From positions 782,001 through 846,000 of the forward strand of contig JAOTOL010001392.1 in assembly GCA_034440575.1 (NCBI GenBank): 64,000 bases of DNA. The letters are read 5' to 3'. The stretch is from Imbricaverruca yamaguchii. Taxonomy: Eukaryota; Arthropoda; Thecostraca; Neoverrucidae. Made by a program: the position numbers and the translations under genes. This document shows positions 1 through 13,044 of this stretch, in pieces. The notes below the pieces were generated by a model. That model saw nothing but the letters and a program-made list of their open reading frames with translations, made no database searches and was not told the origin of the DNA. How positions within the stretch are numbered: the stretch's first letter is position 1; the number at the start of each line of letters is the position of its first letter.

Positions 1-17
1 GCGGCGGGCCGACCTGG

Positions 18-391
18 CGCCCAGTGAGTCAAAATTTGTCGATCTAAATTTCGCGTTCGCTGTGCGCCGCGTATAACAAGGGAGAAGTAATTCCACCACA
101 GGGCAATATAATATGTTAGTCTGTTTTGCATTTGGCATACAGCATCTGCTAATGCCATAGATGCATGCTCATAATAAATAGCCATGTATGCAGCACTGTC
201 GTGGTGAAGAAAATTCGCCAAAATTGAGGCATTGCCAAATGTACACCGTGTGGTCCACCTCCACCGTGCCCGGATGTTAATCCCCAGACAACCCTTCCCC
301 CAGATTAGGCGATAAAACCAGCCAACCAGTTTCGCCGGTTCTATATATAACACCGCTTCAAACACACCGTCCATTTTTGACTCACTGGGCG
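18..391. mobile_element. Candidate MITE with about 18-bp terminal inverted repeats
   Basis: The sequence CGCCCAGTGAGTCAAAA at 18-34 is repeated in inverse orientation at 373-391 (TTTTTGACTCACTGGGCG). The 374-bp interval has no coding potential. Two matching inverted ends at this spacing look like a miniature inverted-repeat element. I could not find a convincing target-site duplication, so the exact ends are uncertain. Confidence 0.45.
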
Positions 392-1190
392 GTAATGGGT
401 TAAGACACTGTTCACAGGGGACGATCTTTTCCATAAAGAGAAGGGAAATACGCAGATATTCTGCAAGGCTGGGGTTCGGCCACCTTAAATTGATGGTTGG
501 GCACTTCTAATCAGCCAGGCATAGGAAGTACGGAACACGTCACCGCTTATGGCAGTGTCCAGGCCCACTGTCCATTACTGACACGGTCGGCCGACCATCA
601 GGGGTGCGACAGGAGACAGGACCGCCTGAATTTAATCATTTGTGGCACTACGGCAGTGCATCGCAAATATTGAGCTAAAAACTGACGTTTGCCCTTTCCC
701 CTCCCACCAGTACACGCCGACCAACATTAGTCCCTGCTCCTGGAGGTGTGAATATAATAACAGTGCATGATTATCAAGGTGACAAAACCAACAATTGTGC
801 ATGCTGCCGAACAGTCGAATGATTGGACCCATGCTGGAGACAGAGCGATGCCAGTTCTAAGCTCTGCTCCACGCCTCTTACGATACACGGCGAACACACG
901 CCACCAGGACTGCGACAAGCATTTCTTTGACAGGAACAGACGTTGGCTAAAATATTTAGGTGACAATCCTGAACATTCTGGGGTGCCGGCGCAAAAATAA
1001 AAAACCATGTTTTTCGTACCATGAAGGCACGATTTAGATTCGGCAACAACTTTGTGGAACCCGTAATCCCTAAGACGGATTTTAGATGCCTGCATGAGGA
1101 TTTCGGTTCGATTATCATGCATTGTCAAAGGCTTAACACGGAATTTGTCAAGATTGGGGAAGCATCTCCGTTCATTCCCCACCGTGGCTT
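392..1190. other. Intergenic, nothing recognised
   Basis: No supported exon, RNA gene or repeat family was recognised. Overlapping open frames on both strands are short and have no domain signature. Confidence 0.5.
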
Positions 1191-1191
1191 T

Positions 1192-1263
1192 GCCCATGTT
1201 CGCACACAGCATAGCCCATGTTCGCACACAGCACACAGCCCATGTTTGCCCATGTTCGCATTC
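1192..1263. repeat. Short imperfect tandem repeat, CCCATGTTCGCACACAG type
   Basis: The phrase CCCATGTTCGCACACAGC occurs twice at about 21-bp spacing, followed by two shorter degenerate copies. It is a small minisatellite with no visible function. Confidence 0.6.
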
Positions 1264-1957
1264 GGCATTTTCAGTCGAAATGAAATGGCTGCGTCGCTGA
1301 AGCCATGTGGATCAAACTTCTGTCATCCATGTAATAATGCAGGGGCAACAGCAATTTCAATGCCAGACAAGCTCGGAAGCAACTTTAATAACACCTTAAT
1401 TTGTGGTTGGAATGGAAAATTACCACGTAATGCCATACATCTTTTTAATTAAATGTGTTCTATTTTTAACTAAGGAAAATATTTTCCTTTTAAAATATGA
1501 TTTCTTTATTCGAGTCGTGTAAACTGAAATATCACGCATTTTGCAGTACAGCACGACATAAATACGGCAACAAAAGTTGTTTATCAATCAGACTTTAATA
1601 TGAGGAGCATACATCTGTGGGAAACGAGACTGCCAAGATTGAGGAAGGCCCTCACTCCCACTGCCGATTGTTTCTCGGTTATGTACTCTGTGGTGGAAGT
1701 GAGTGTGCATTTTGGGCGCATGGACTGCGTTCGTCATTTTGCGCACATTAATATATATATTCCGGTGCCTAACAGAGTGCGTATTTAAATGATATATCGA
1801 GGAAGCACAACGCAAGACATATATTGGGAGAAGCAAACACATGAAGCAAAAAAAGAACCTTGGATACCTTTACGACGCATTTAACTGCTAGGTCATATCG
1901 CGTCGTCAACTTCTCAAACCGATTGGTCGCGGGTGGACTCGGTAATTCCGCTGGCTG
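1264..1957. other. Intergenic, nothing recognised
   Basis: Mixed-composition sequence without a supported gene. The open frames here lack domain signatures and plausible splice context. Confidence 0.5.
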
Positions 1958-2023
1958 CGGGACTCGAACCCATAATCTTGCGGTCAAGAGCCCAACAACC
2001 TACCGACTAAGCTACCGCGGCTC
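1958..2023 (-). repeat. tRNA-derived sequence (SINE head or tRNA pseudogene)
   Basis: On the minus strand this reads like a tRNA: an A-box-like TAGCTTAGTCGGTAGG and a B box GGGTTCGAGTCCCGC at the correct spacing. The acceptor stem halves do not pair and the T stem is imperfect, so this is more likely the pol III promoter head of a SINE or a dead tRNA than a functional tRNA gene. Confidence 0.6.
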
Positions 2024-3295
2024 CACCAAACGCGTGACATAAGAGGTTATCTGTAGCAGGTGCAGATAAGCCACGTTACTTAATGAGATTGATTACATTG
2101 CGTCAATACATTACAATAACTAACATTACAGTACGTACATATCTGACACCTTATAAAATCGGACGAACTGGCAAGAATAGATGGAACATCTTCATCGTTA
2201 CATCTGTGGCTGAGAACAACTCGACATGCATACATACACAGACTACTCACGAGCACCGTAGCGGGACGATGAGTACGCGTAGAACTACAGGCTACGCTCT
2301 ACCGACTTCACAAACAGGCACATATCAGTTGTTGAGCTTGACATACACTCGGTGCAACTGCAACCCGTACGTTTAGTCTCGTTTAAAATATGTGTAGAAA
2401 GTCCTGATATGCCGCTATATGATCAATGGCAGGTGATGCACCTATACGTCCAAATAATGAATGATTTAAACACTGATCTGAATGTGAAGCGTCGCCAAAA
2501 TGCGGCCCATACTTCGCAGTCACTGAGCAAACTACTCGGTTTTCCGCTGCTGCCGCTTTGCGAGCTTGGCGACGTTCACCTTGCTCACCAGCCCAAGATG
2601 AATATATGTCCGGACTCTCGCAAAGCACTTAACTATATTTTATCTGTGGAATTCAATCTCATTTCCAACACCTGGCTGGAACTTTCAATGACCTTTGGAT
2701 GTCTGCTGAGATTGTTGGGTTCTTGGGCATGGTGAGCACAAAACGCTGCATCCATCTCTCTGAATGTGTGAAAGAATTCCTCGGTGGAAACCGTCAGGCC
2801 GCTAAGGCTTAGGAGGCGAGTCCAGATCGCTTATCGTGGTTCATCTTCGGGATACGCAAATAGGTGCCCAACGATCGGTCCGCTGGTTTCTTTCTGGCCA
2901 CAGACCAGGCCACACATCATTCGCCCCCCCCACCGCGACACTTAGCATTTAACATTCCTTCAATTCACATCATTATCTGATGTGATTTGAAAGAAGCTGA
3001 TATTCATTTCTATGGGAAATGGAAACTCAGCAAATCGGTAGCAAAGTTCATGTGCTGATATCTAGAAAAAAGTGTAATTTCACCAAAAAAAATAATATTA
3101 ACATCGTTCAACTAAGATTTTTCAAACACTAGAAAAAAAAACTAATTTTGACAATGACAGTACATGCTATCCCCCACGTCATAGAAATATGGAAAGTGTG
3201 GGGAAATGTGGTTTTTGGTGGCTAACAAAAAACACTGATGCCAAATTACAAAAAAAAATCCTAACTGAATCTAACCTAACCAATTGATGTTGGAC
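2024..3295. other. Intergenic, nothing recognised; AT-rich 3' half
   Basis: No supported gene. The part after about 2940 is AT-rich with A-runs and includes the motif CTAACCTAACC near 3273, the complement of TTAGG pairs common in arthropod genomes. Confidence 0.5.
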
Positions 3296-3430
3296 TTCAG
3301 ATACTCCTATGACACTCTCTCCTCTGACACTCCTATGACACTATATCCTCTGACACTCTACTCTGACACCCTCTTCTGACACTCTTCTGACACTCACCTC
3401 TGATACTCTCTCCTCTCTATCTCTCACTCT
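3296..3430. repeat. CT-rich minisatellite (CTCTGACACTC type)
   Basis: Irregular tandem copies of a phrase like CTCCTCTGACACTC repeat through this interval with variable spacer length. It is simple-sequence DNA with no coding potential. Confidence 0.75.
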
Positions 3431-3734
3431 CGACATCTAGACAAAGAATGTAGGAAGTAGCGCATTGTTGATTATCACGAAAATGACGAGCGGCTGAGTG
3501 AACAGCTTGGGGGACACGGAAGGTGGCATCCATTTAAAGTTGCAGATGCCTCTCGGTCTTGACAGCTTTTACCATAACGCTAGCAGCGAAGTCCAACGCA
3601 GCCTGAGAAACCCGTAATAAATTCGTTATCCAGCGTGCAATACGATGTAACAGTGCTGGGAATACGCCGTTCCTAACAACTCGCAATTTCCTTCTTTTTT
3701 TTTCGTTCACATGATAAGAGTAATATCAACACCA

Positions 3735-4270
3735 CGCCACAGAGGCGTACCGAAGTGGCGAGGGGCGGGGGCATTGGGGGAAATTGCTCCCCGCCTCTGG
3801 GAATTTGTGGTGCTCCCAAGGACCGCGCTGGGGTTTGGAAAAAAACTGCGCCAGGCTCCCTAGGTATCCCACTAGGACCACCAAAAATCGCACCTGGGTC
3901 CTTGAAAATCGTGTTGAGGGCCCAAAAAGTTGTGCAGTGGCGCTTGATTATGCTCACAAAGCCGCACCGATGCCCCTGAAAATCACACTGTGCCCACAAA
4001 AAATCGGTCCGGTGTCCCTAAAAATGAGGCTGGGGCTAAAAATAAGTGGAACCGGGCCCCAGAATATATGTCTGGGGCCCTCGATAAAGATGTAACCATA
4101 GCCCTCGAAAATAAGGAGGGATTTCTGGAAAAAAATATCCTAACCGTGAAATCGCTCAGTGGCCAAAAACATAGCACCAGATGCTTCCAAAAAATCGCTA
4201 TGGCCCCGGGCAAAAAACATACGGGATCTCCACAAATCGTGGCGGGCACGAAGACGTGGCGCCGGTGATT
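3735..4270. repeat. Degenerate 25-30 bp repeat field, possibly decayed transposon
   Basis: The interval begins with CAGAGGCGTACCGAAGTGG and then carries many degenerate phrases built from GGGCCCC- or CCTGG-type blocks followed by AAAAATCG. The opening resembles, from memory, 5' ends of some invertebrate hAT-type elements (CAGAGGCGTAG start), but no matching right end was found. Open frames across it are artefacts of the short period. Confidence 0.4.
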
Positions 4271-5467
4271 CAAAATCTGTCCGAAACTAGGACTTGACAA
4301 ATTCGGAAGAGATCCACAAAATTGCGTTGACCCCAGCAACGCAAATAACTGATATCCTGAGCAACTGAAACTGCGACTGATATCCTGAGACACTGCGCCG
4401 ACTGGCACCTTCTGCGCTGCGGAGAATCCCGGTGTCATTGCGTACAACAGGCCTGACGCTGACGCGTCCAAGAATTTGTCAGCTGTGGTAGCCAGTTAGT
4501 CAAGAGAAGCTTCCTCTCACAGCAGCGATAATGTTGCCCAAGCTGCCTGCGGTAGCCCTTGAAGAAAAGTTTTCAACAGCTCACGGACATGCGGGGCATC
4601 TCCTGCTGGACTCAGTCAAGAGAGCATCAACAGGAGCAGCTGGAACGGCTTCTGGTCTCCGAGCTGCTCGCGGGGAAATGGGGCTTCCGGCCGCTCGTGA
4701 TTGCGCCAACCTACGTCACAGTGCGACAATAACTGCCACGAAACTGGACATCTGGGCCGTGATAAAATCAACCCGCACGTGCATGGTGATCGACACAGAA
4801 AGGCATGCCATCAGCAGGTCGAAGTTAGAGCAGTCTTCTTGGATTCCAGGGACTCGAAAAGCACAATCCGTCGGCGTCGGATAGAGGTCTTTCTTCTTCG
4901 AAGAAAATATAAAATTGTGAGCCTGAACACGGCCAGCTGTCAGCTGGCAGATGCAGAAGTCACGGACAGATGCAGGGGGAATAGAATGGGGCATGTGCCC
5001 CCTCACATGAAGGTTGCCGCCCTACGGCGACCTGTTTGGGCGCAAGCCCCGACGTGCAGCCGGCACGTTGGGGCCTGTGTGTAGCCGGTTGCCTGTGTGC
5101 CGGCTGCACATAGGCAGCCGGCAGTTTCGAGGCGCTACAGCCCAACTGACATTTCACATGTCATATACACGTGAACATTCATCCAGCATTCATCTAACAT
5201 CCATCCAGTATTCATCTAACATTTATCGTCCTAATTCCATTCATAAATCACAGACATACATTCCAGGCACACCTGCAGTCATGCATATAGACTGTACATT
5301 GGCCACATGGTATGACGTCTGCCATACCTATCATCCCACATCAAGTGGAGGCATTCGACGTGCCGTGTCGTACTCTATCAAACTGTTCAGGACTCACAAT
5401 AATTATAAAAATCGAAGGCCGGACTCATTTCTTCTGTCGCCCCACGTTTCTTCACTTTCTCCCAAAG
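4271..5467. other. Intergenic, nothing recognised
   Basis: No supported gene. A small cluster of short repeats occurs at 5050-5130 (GCCGGC-containing words) and at 5175-5230 (CATCCAGTATTCATCTAACA type). Confidence 0.5.
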
Positions 5468-5475
5468 CTGCCCAT
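5468..5475. repeat. Left 8-bp target-site duplication, CTGCCCAT
   Basis: CTGCCCAT directly precedes the left terminal inverted repeat; the identical octamer follows the right terminal inverted repeat at 9413-9420. Confidence 0.9.
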
Positions 5476-6158
5476 TAGACCGGTTCACACTTCAACCTTT
5501 TCGAAGATAGCTTCATCTCGCATATTTTCCCATTGTTTGGTTCATTTTAAGTCCATTGGTGTTAGTTTTAGCAGGATCGATCAATATCTTAGGGTGCCGC
5601 ATCGACCCCAAAGTTTGGGTGTTCGGACTTCCAACTTGCCGTTTTTGCCCGCAAGTCTAGCGGTTTTCTACTCTGGTATCTCATCGTCAGGCAACATTCT
5701 GCAGACTTACCTACCAGCGCATCCAGTAGCTTTCTACCTCGACATGTCTCCAGTGCATCGTTATTTGCAGCCCAAAGAGCGCGTTTTCTAGCGAGGAACT
5801 GGATATGGGTCAGTGACGGTATAGTTGCCCGTCACCCTGATCTTCCTTGCACCAGATTTTTGCCAAGTCGCATACGCCCTGCGAAATGACGCTCTCAAGT
5901 CGGTAAGTAGATAACTCACACTCAGATCAGGTGTTTACTGTACCCTGGCAGTGAATTGAGTGATTTCCGGCATAATAACACTCGATAAGAGCCTTAACAA
6001 ATTTTAACCCAGATAATAAAATAGTAGCAGCCACTCCAACCATCTCGATACAACTGCAAAATCAGCCGTCGCGTTTCCGCGCTTTAATTTATTTATGGTG
6101 ACTGGTAGGATCGCCAATGACTGAACACTGGATATGACTGTGACTGAACACTGAACAC
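5476..6158. repeat. Left terminal inverted repeat of the 3.9-kb element
   Basis: This pairs base for base, with scattered mismatches, with 8731-9412 in reverse orientation, from TAGACCGGTTCACA at the outside to CTGAACAC at the inside end (6151-6158). Confidence 0.93.
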
Positions 6159-6361
6159 CTTGAGCATCAATGAGCGCTCGACAATAGGCGAAACAATTGC
6201 AGGCGAATTTAAACGAACATGAAAGTAGATAGCAAATAACTTATCACATCGTGTTCACAAATCACATCGAGATAACAAATCACATCGAGCGGGGGTCAAG
6301 CCCCAGTGTTGTTGTCATGCAGAGACGAGACCTATTGCTTTTCACGTTCATGGCAGCTTTT

Positions 6362-6592
6362 CTACTTCGGTAATCTCGCTCTGTGGCTCTCAACAGCTTG
6401 CAAGAGCCACTGGAACTGGGACTCGTCGCCGACCATTCCAGCGAACTCCTTCAGCATGCTGATCCCCCGCTCGGCTAGATCATTTGTGACTTTGACCTCA
6501 CGGACTAAGTTCTCGAATTTCACGTAGTCGTCGTCCTCGCACCACTGCTGTGGCGGCAGCTTCAGCCAGGCGTGCGTGGACGGACCGATCAA
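6362..6592 (-). pseudogene. C-terminal fragment of an uncharacterised transposon-borne protein (NDxAERG domain)
   Basis: The minus-strand frame ends in a stop at 6362 and encodes a C-terminus with the pattern V-x-NDLAERGISML, then an acidic spacer and a FQWLLQAVESHRARLPK tail. The same pattern (NDTAERGVVLIQSFN ... FLLSVVERHRR) is encoded inside the second TIR element at 10680-11087. From memory, similar tails occur in uncharacterised arthropod proteins of unknown function. Lying between the long inverted repeats, it is probably the 3' end of the element's own gene. The upstream part is interrupted, so I call it a fragment. No catalytic residues can be named. Confidence 0.6.
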
Positions 6593-7217
6593 CTAAAAAA
6601 GGAGCCATGAGGTCTCGTCAACGAGATCCGACAGTCGCGTGCTCGCATCCAGGCATACTACGGGCACGTCCTCCTCAAGCCGCCGACCACGGAGACGCGA
6701 CGTCGCCCGCAGTCTCGTGCACATCTGTAATGAAGTTTTGCTCCCCCAGAGCTTTTTCAGACCTTTCCCACTTTGTCTGACGTAAACTATTAGGCATGTG
6801 AATAGACTATGGGCCTCGACGTTCGCGATTTTCTGAACCAGGTTATAATTTCAATAACTCTGAGTCCCCATCTCAGATCTCTGATTCAAACATGTATGCA
6901 TCCAAGTCTTCGTACAAACCCAGCCTGACACCATCTCAATCTCTTGTTAACGTTCACACACAATCTTCAACTTGTAAACAGATCGACCTTCAACATACTA
7001 ACTCCCATCTCAAACGATTACATCTCAACAGTTATACAGCGGTTTCAGACAGTCAGTCTCAGACATACCTTCAATAGTGACCCCGGGCGGCCTCACTGCC
7101 TCACTGCCAGCAAATGTGCCTTACCAGCATAGATCTTGTCTTGCCCAATCATCCGAAACTGCCTAGAACCCCTCTGGTCTCCATAGAAGGCTTCATCTTC
7201 AGCTCTGGTCTGAGCGG
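6593..7217. other. Interior of the 3.9-kb element, no intact frame
   Basis: The sequence between the two coding remnants. No intact reading frame or domain was recognised; it may hold an intron or decayed coding sequence of the element gene. Confidence 0.4.
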
Positions 7218-7722
7218 TCAGCACGCGGTTCCTCCTGATATCCTGATATCCTCCAGAGCATCAGGAGCTCCAATGTCCCAGAGTTGGTCCAACTTCTCTA
7301 CAAAAAGCCTTCTCTTGCCCTGTGGGTTTGATCGCCTTGTATTCTTCTCGAGTTTCCGCCACTCCGTGAAAAGTAACTCGAGCCTCTGCTGGCAGTTGTA
7401 TGGCCGCATGGGCCTGATACGGGCCACTTAAAAAATGGGAGCACATTCTCCACTGTAATCCTGCATGCTTCACTTTTGCCCTCACACCTTCACTCTCTTT
7501 CACGTGAAACAAGAACTGTAGCACTTGCCTTACTGTGGGCAACTGAGACCCTGTGATTGATGGTCTTGGTTGGCCCACCAAGAACTTCTCAGTGTCCTTT
7601 CTGAGTCTCTTGGATTTGTCTTTTTCAGCGCCTGGAGGAGGCTCTGCGCTGATCAGTTTCTTCCCACTTCTTGCGCTGATTGGCTCCATAACAGACAATT
7701 CCTTTGGTGTCTCTAACACCAA
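7218..7722 (-). pseudogene. Upstream part of the transposon-borne gene, frameshifted
   Basis: Two overlapping minus-strand frames appear to be one protein broken by a frameshift around 7340-7430. The upstream frame has a Lys/Arg-rich segment (KDKSKRLRKDTEKF) followed by LPTVRQVLQFLFHVKE. The downstream frame has ELLFTEWRKLEKN, then RRLFVEKLDQLWDIGAPDA. The EW-x-x-L-x-KN ... F-x-x-KLD-x-L-x-DI pattern is, from memory, found upstream of NDxAERG tails in uncharacterised arthropod proteins. It is likely the N-terminal half of the same element gene as 6362-6592. Function unknown. Confidence 0.5.
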
Positions 7723-7736
7723 AGGAATTGTCTGTT
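7690..7736. repeat. Perfect 21-bp inverted repeat with 5-nt loop
   Basis: AACAGACAATTCCTTTGGTG (7690-7709, plus T7710) pairs perfectly with 7716-7736 around the loop CTCTA. It lies at the upstream end of the element's coding remnant. It could be a fold-back scar, a small nested element end, or a structural terminator-like hairpin. Confidence 0.9.
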
Positions 7737-7739
7737 AAT

Positions 7740-8493
7740 TACATTATGCTGGGGAGGGGGACCTCATAATGAACAACGTCACCCATATGATCCAGTGTTA
7801 AGAATGCATAGGTAGCATTTGGAAGGTGGGAAGGGAAGGGGAGCGGTGAAAGCCAATGCGGTGTAAGGTAATTTTATGGACATACCCAAATGTTATAAAC
7901 AAATCTTTCAACCTCATGAGTGGCTAGAAATTCACCTGTCAAAAATCGAGTAGGTTAGTTATTAATGGAAAACGAGCATCAGTCCCTGTTGTGTGAAGTT
8001 CCATCCAGCAACAGCCGTTCCTTTGGCTTGGCATTGACAGAGCACTTTTGAGGCTTTTATGTTTCAAGTGTTTCATAACTGGATTTTCAGTGAGCGTCCA
8101 TCACCATAAAAACGTCGCAGGTTGACAAAAGCAGGGTAGGAAAGAGTTGACGAACCTGGGATGGTATTTTGAAATACTGGCCCAGGTTCTCCAACATATG
8201 GCATATTTCGCAAAGCATCTTGTGATAATTTCCTTCGTGGGTCAGGAAAATCTTTTTGAGGGATGATTTTTGGAGCTAATTTTGGAGTCTTCATTTTCAG
8301 GATGATGTGGCATCATGGCGATCTCATCTGTCCATTCCCACCCATTCAGCACTCTCCATCACCTCAAGCCTTACAAAAATGGTCAAAAAGTATCTAAGTA
8401 CGGCCAACTCTGAAGACTTCTTTGGCCATACTAAGGACGGACTTCTTCATACCTCATAATTTGCACCACATGGTGACAGTGACGTCGCAAGTT
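7740..8493. other. Interior of the 3.9-kb element, nothing recognised
   Basis: No domain or intact frame was recognised between the upstream coding remnant and the inner direct-repeat copy of the element end. Confidence 0.4.
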
Positions 8494-8730
8494 GGTAAGT
8501 CTGCAGAATGTTGCCTGATGATGAGATACCAAAGTGGAAAACCGCTGGATTTGCGACCAAAAAAAAGATCGATTTGGAAGTCCGAACATGCAAACTTTAG
8601 GGTCGACGCGGCACCCCAAGATTTTGATGGATCCTGCTAAAACCAATACTAATGGACCTCAAATGAACCAAATAATGGGAAAAATTGCGAGACGAAGTTA
8701 TCTTCGAAACAGGTTGAAATGTAAACCTGT
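8494..8730. repeat. Second, older copy of the element's outer end (direct repeat)
   Basis: This 237-bp block matches 9176-9412, the outermost part of the right inverted repeat, in direct orientation, from GGTAAGTCTGCAGAATG to GAAATGTAAACC, with more mismatches than the two outer repeats show with each other. The element therefore has two ends on the right: an older internal one and the current outer one. Confidence 0.85.
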
Positions 8731-9412
8731 GTGTTCAGTGTTCAGTCAGTCATATCCAGTGTTCAGTCATTGGCGATCCTACCAGTCACCATAAATAAAT
8801 GAATGCGCGGAAACGCGACGGCTGATTTTGCAGTTGTATCGAGATGGTTGGAGTGGCTGCGACTATTTTATTATCTGGGTTAAAATTTGTTAAGGCTCTT
8901 ATCGAGTGTTATTATGCCGGAAATCACTCAATTCACTGCCAGGGTACAGTAAACACCTGATCTGAGTGTGAGTTATGCATTTACCGACTTGAGAGCGTCA
9001 TTTCGCAGGGCGTATGCAACTTGGCAAAAATCTGGTGGAAGCAAGATCAGGGTGACGGGCAACCATACCGTCACTGACCCATATCCAGTTCCTCGCTAGA
9101 AAACGCGCTCTTTGGGCTGCAAATAACGATGCACTGGAGACATGTCGAGGTAGAAAGCTACTTGATGCGCTGGTAGGTAAGTCTGCAGAATGTTGCCTGA
9201 TGATGAGATACCAGAGTAGAAAACCGCTAGACTTGTGGGCAAAAACGGCAAGTTGGAAGTCCGAACACCCAAACTTTGGGGTCGATGCGGCACCCTAAGA
9301 TATTGATCGATCCTGCTAAAACCAACACCAATGGACTTAAAATGAACCAAACAATGGGAAAATATGCGAGATGAAGCTATCTTCGAAAAAAGTTGAAATG
9401 TGAACCGGTCTA
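8731..9412. repeat. Right terminal inverted repeat of the 3.9-kb element
   Basis: Reverse-complement partner of 5476-6158; inner end GTGTTCAG, outer end TGTGAACCGGTCTA. Equal length and high identity indicate one recent element. Confidence 0.93.
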
Positions 9413-9420
9413 CTGCCCAT
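9413..9420. repeat. Right 8-bp target-site duplication, CTGCCCAT
   Basis: Identical to 5468-5475 and directly abutting the element end. Confidence 0.9.
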
Positions 9421-11352
<1,932 letters not shown>

Positions 11353-11820
11353 TGTATATATGAGAGATTGCGATGTTGCAGTGAATTTCTTCGTCCGTGG
11401 CATGGTTTCTTTTGATAAACAAGAAGAATCCAAATCTTCACTTTGCACACATACCTATGCTGTGTAGCTATACGCACATTGCTACAGGATAATCGCGTAG
11501 CAAGAGCACACTGACACAGAGCTTGAGTGCACTTCACATGGACGAATTATAGCATCCTGGTACCAAACGAAATTTCCGTCCTCGTTCCTGTCGTGGTTTC
11601 GATTCGGGTTTGCCGTGTTAAGTACGTTCTGTCCTGATTCTTCTGTCGGCAATATTGATATGCAGATCCCGAGACTCTAATCTCCAGTTGACAGTTACCT
11701 GCTAGTATGCCTGGTTGTATGACAGTTACCTATTAGTATGCCAGGAATCATAGATGGCCTAATGGACTAACACCTATACATAGGCATCAGTCCAATATAC
11801 CCGCCAACGACAGAACAGCC
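11353..11820. other. Intergenic, nothing recognised
   Basis: No gene or repeat family recognised. A short phrase (GACAGTTACCT.TTAGTATGCC) is repeated at 11690 and 11721. Confidence 0.5.
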
Positions 11821-11944
11821 GCTCAGACAACCATCTGACATAGTCTCTCTCAATATAATGTCATAAATACTCCTAAGCATCCGCTCAGGCAACCATCTGA
11901 CATAGTCTCTCTCAATATAATGTCATAAATACTCCTAAACACCC
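11821..11944. repeat. Tandem duplication, about 61 bp x 2
   Basis: Two near-identical copies containing CATAGTCTCTCTCAATATAA and CATAAATACTCCTAA follow one another, differing at only a few positions. Confidence 0.9.
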
Positions 11945-12869
11945 GCGTTTCGTGCCTATTAACATGCGCCCTGGGGGGCCTCCGAAAATTACGCGCACTG
12001 AAGGGGGGGGGGCGGATTCCACCCCTCAGATCTCGGCTCCTATTACGGCTAGGGAAACGAAATTCGCAGGGTTAATGGGCAATATGGTGAACTCTGTTGT
12101 GGGCAAATGCCATAATCTTAGGTCAACATCTTCAAGTTCAAATGAGGTCAAAATTAAGAAATCCGGTTTTCCGTATCTTGGATTGTCATTGTTAAGGATC
12201 GCTGTGATTGTGTTTAAATGCTCCAAAATTGGCATTAATGATGTTTTGGACATTACTAATGATGCAATACAGATGTCAGATCCGCCATTTGACCTCAGGT
12301 CACCTATATAGGAGCACTTTATCAGGTCATAACCTGTTCCAGTTACCGGAACCGGGCTGCCCACACGGCTGCTCCGTTAGGCGGCTCGGCACAATCGGCT
12401 TCGCAAAGAAAGGAGTGACATACATGAATAATGTGTGGAAACGCTTAGGCACACAATGACAAACAGTATATTTCCGCATGTGTAGGGAGTAACATGCAAA
12501 GTGACATCAGTCACATGACAGTCAGTTGCATTTATGACAGCATTCCAGTTTATTTAATTTATTTCACAATGCATGCCCTCCACGTGCAGTGACTGCTACG
12601 GACGGTCTGGGCTGAACTCACAGATATTTACAAAGAAAGGATATATTTGTGGTCAATGGTGGGAACAGATGCGCGACAAACATTCGTACGCCAACATAAT
12701 CCATATCACTTTCCGCACTACATACACCGTACTTCGAACACGAGCTATACACGAGTGGCTTGTAGAAGTGATAGGAAAGCGATGGCCTAAAGGTATCTTT
12801 GTAGTGTACACATATCCATGGTGTAAGTTTTTTTTTTGTGGGACTAGTGTTGTTCGTGGAGATACGCTA
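11945..12869. other. Intergenic, nothing recognised
   Basis: No supported gene. The open frames on both strands around 12026-12364 lack splice context and domain signatures; the segment resembles transposon-derived dispersed sequence but no family was identified. Confidence 0.45.
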
Positions 12870-13044
12870 GTGCATGTTTCTTGAAGTTAGACAGCCTCGA
12901 TGTTTTTGTTTCAGTAGGAAGCTTGTTGTAGTGGAAGACAGACGAGTAGAGAAATCTCCTGTGACCAGCCACTCTGTGTATGGCTGGGAGGTGCAGGTTG
13001 TCTGCACGTGTGTGACGGTTTCGCAGGGTAGAGTTTGCAGTGAT

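Larger units (their letters stand above)
5476..9412 (-). mobile_element. 3,937-bp DNA transposon with about 682-bp terminal inverted repeats
   Basis: The ends are TAGACCGGTTCACA and its reverse complement, and the inverted repeats run 682-683 bp inward (5476-6158 against 8731-9412) with about 95 percent visible identity over stretches compared by eye. An identical 8-bp flanking duplication proves a transposition event. The interior carries minus-strand coding remnants (6362-6592 and 7218-7722). Eight-bp duplications are known for hAT, P, Merlin and some Mutator-like elements; very long inverted repeats favour a Mutator-like or unassigned class. No DDE triad was recognised, so superfamily is open and the copy looks non-autonomous. 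Confidence 0.9.

Noticed and set aside
1958..2023. Functional tRNA gene
   Set aside because: A and B boxes are present but the acceptor stem does not pair, so SINE or pseudogene is more likely.
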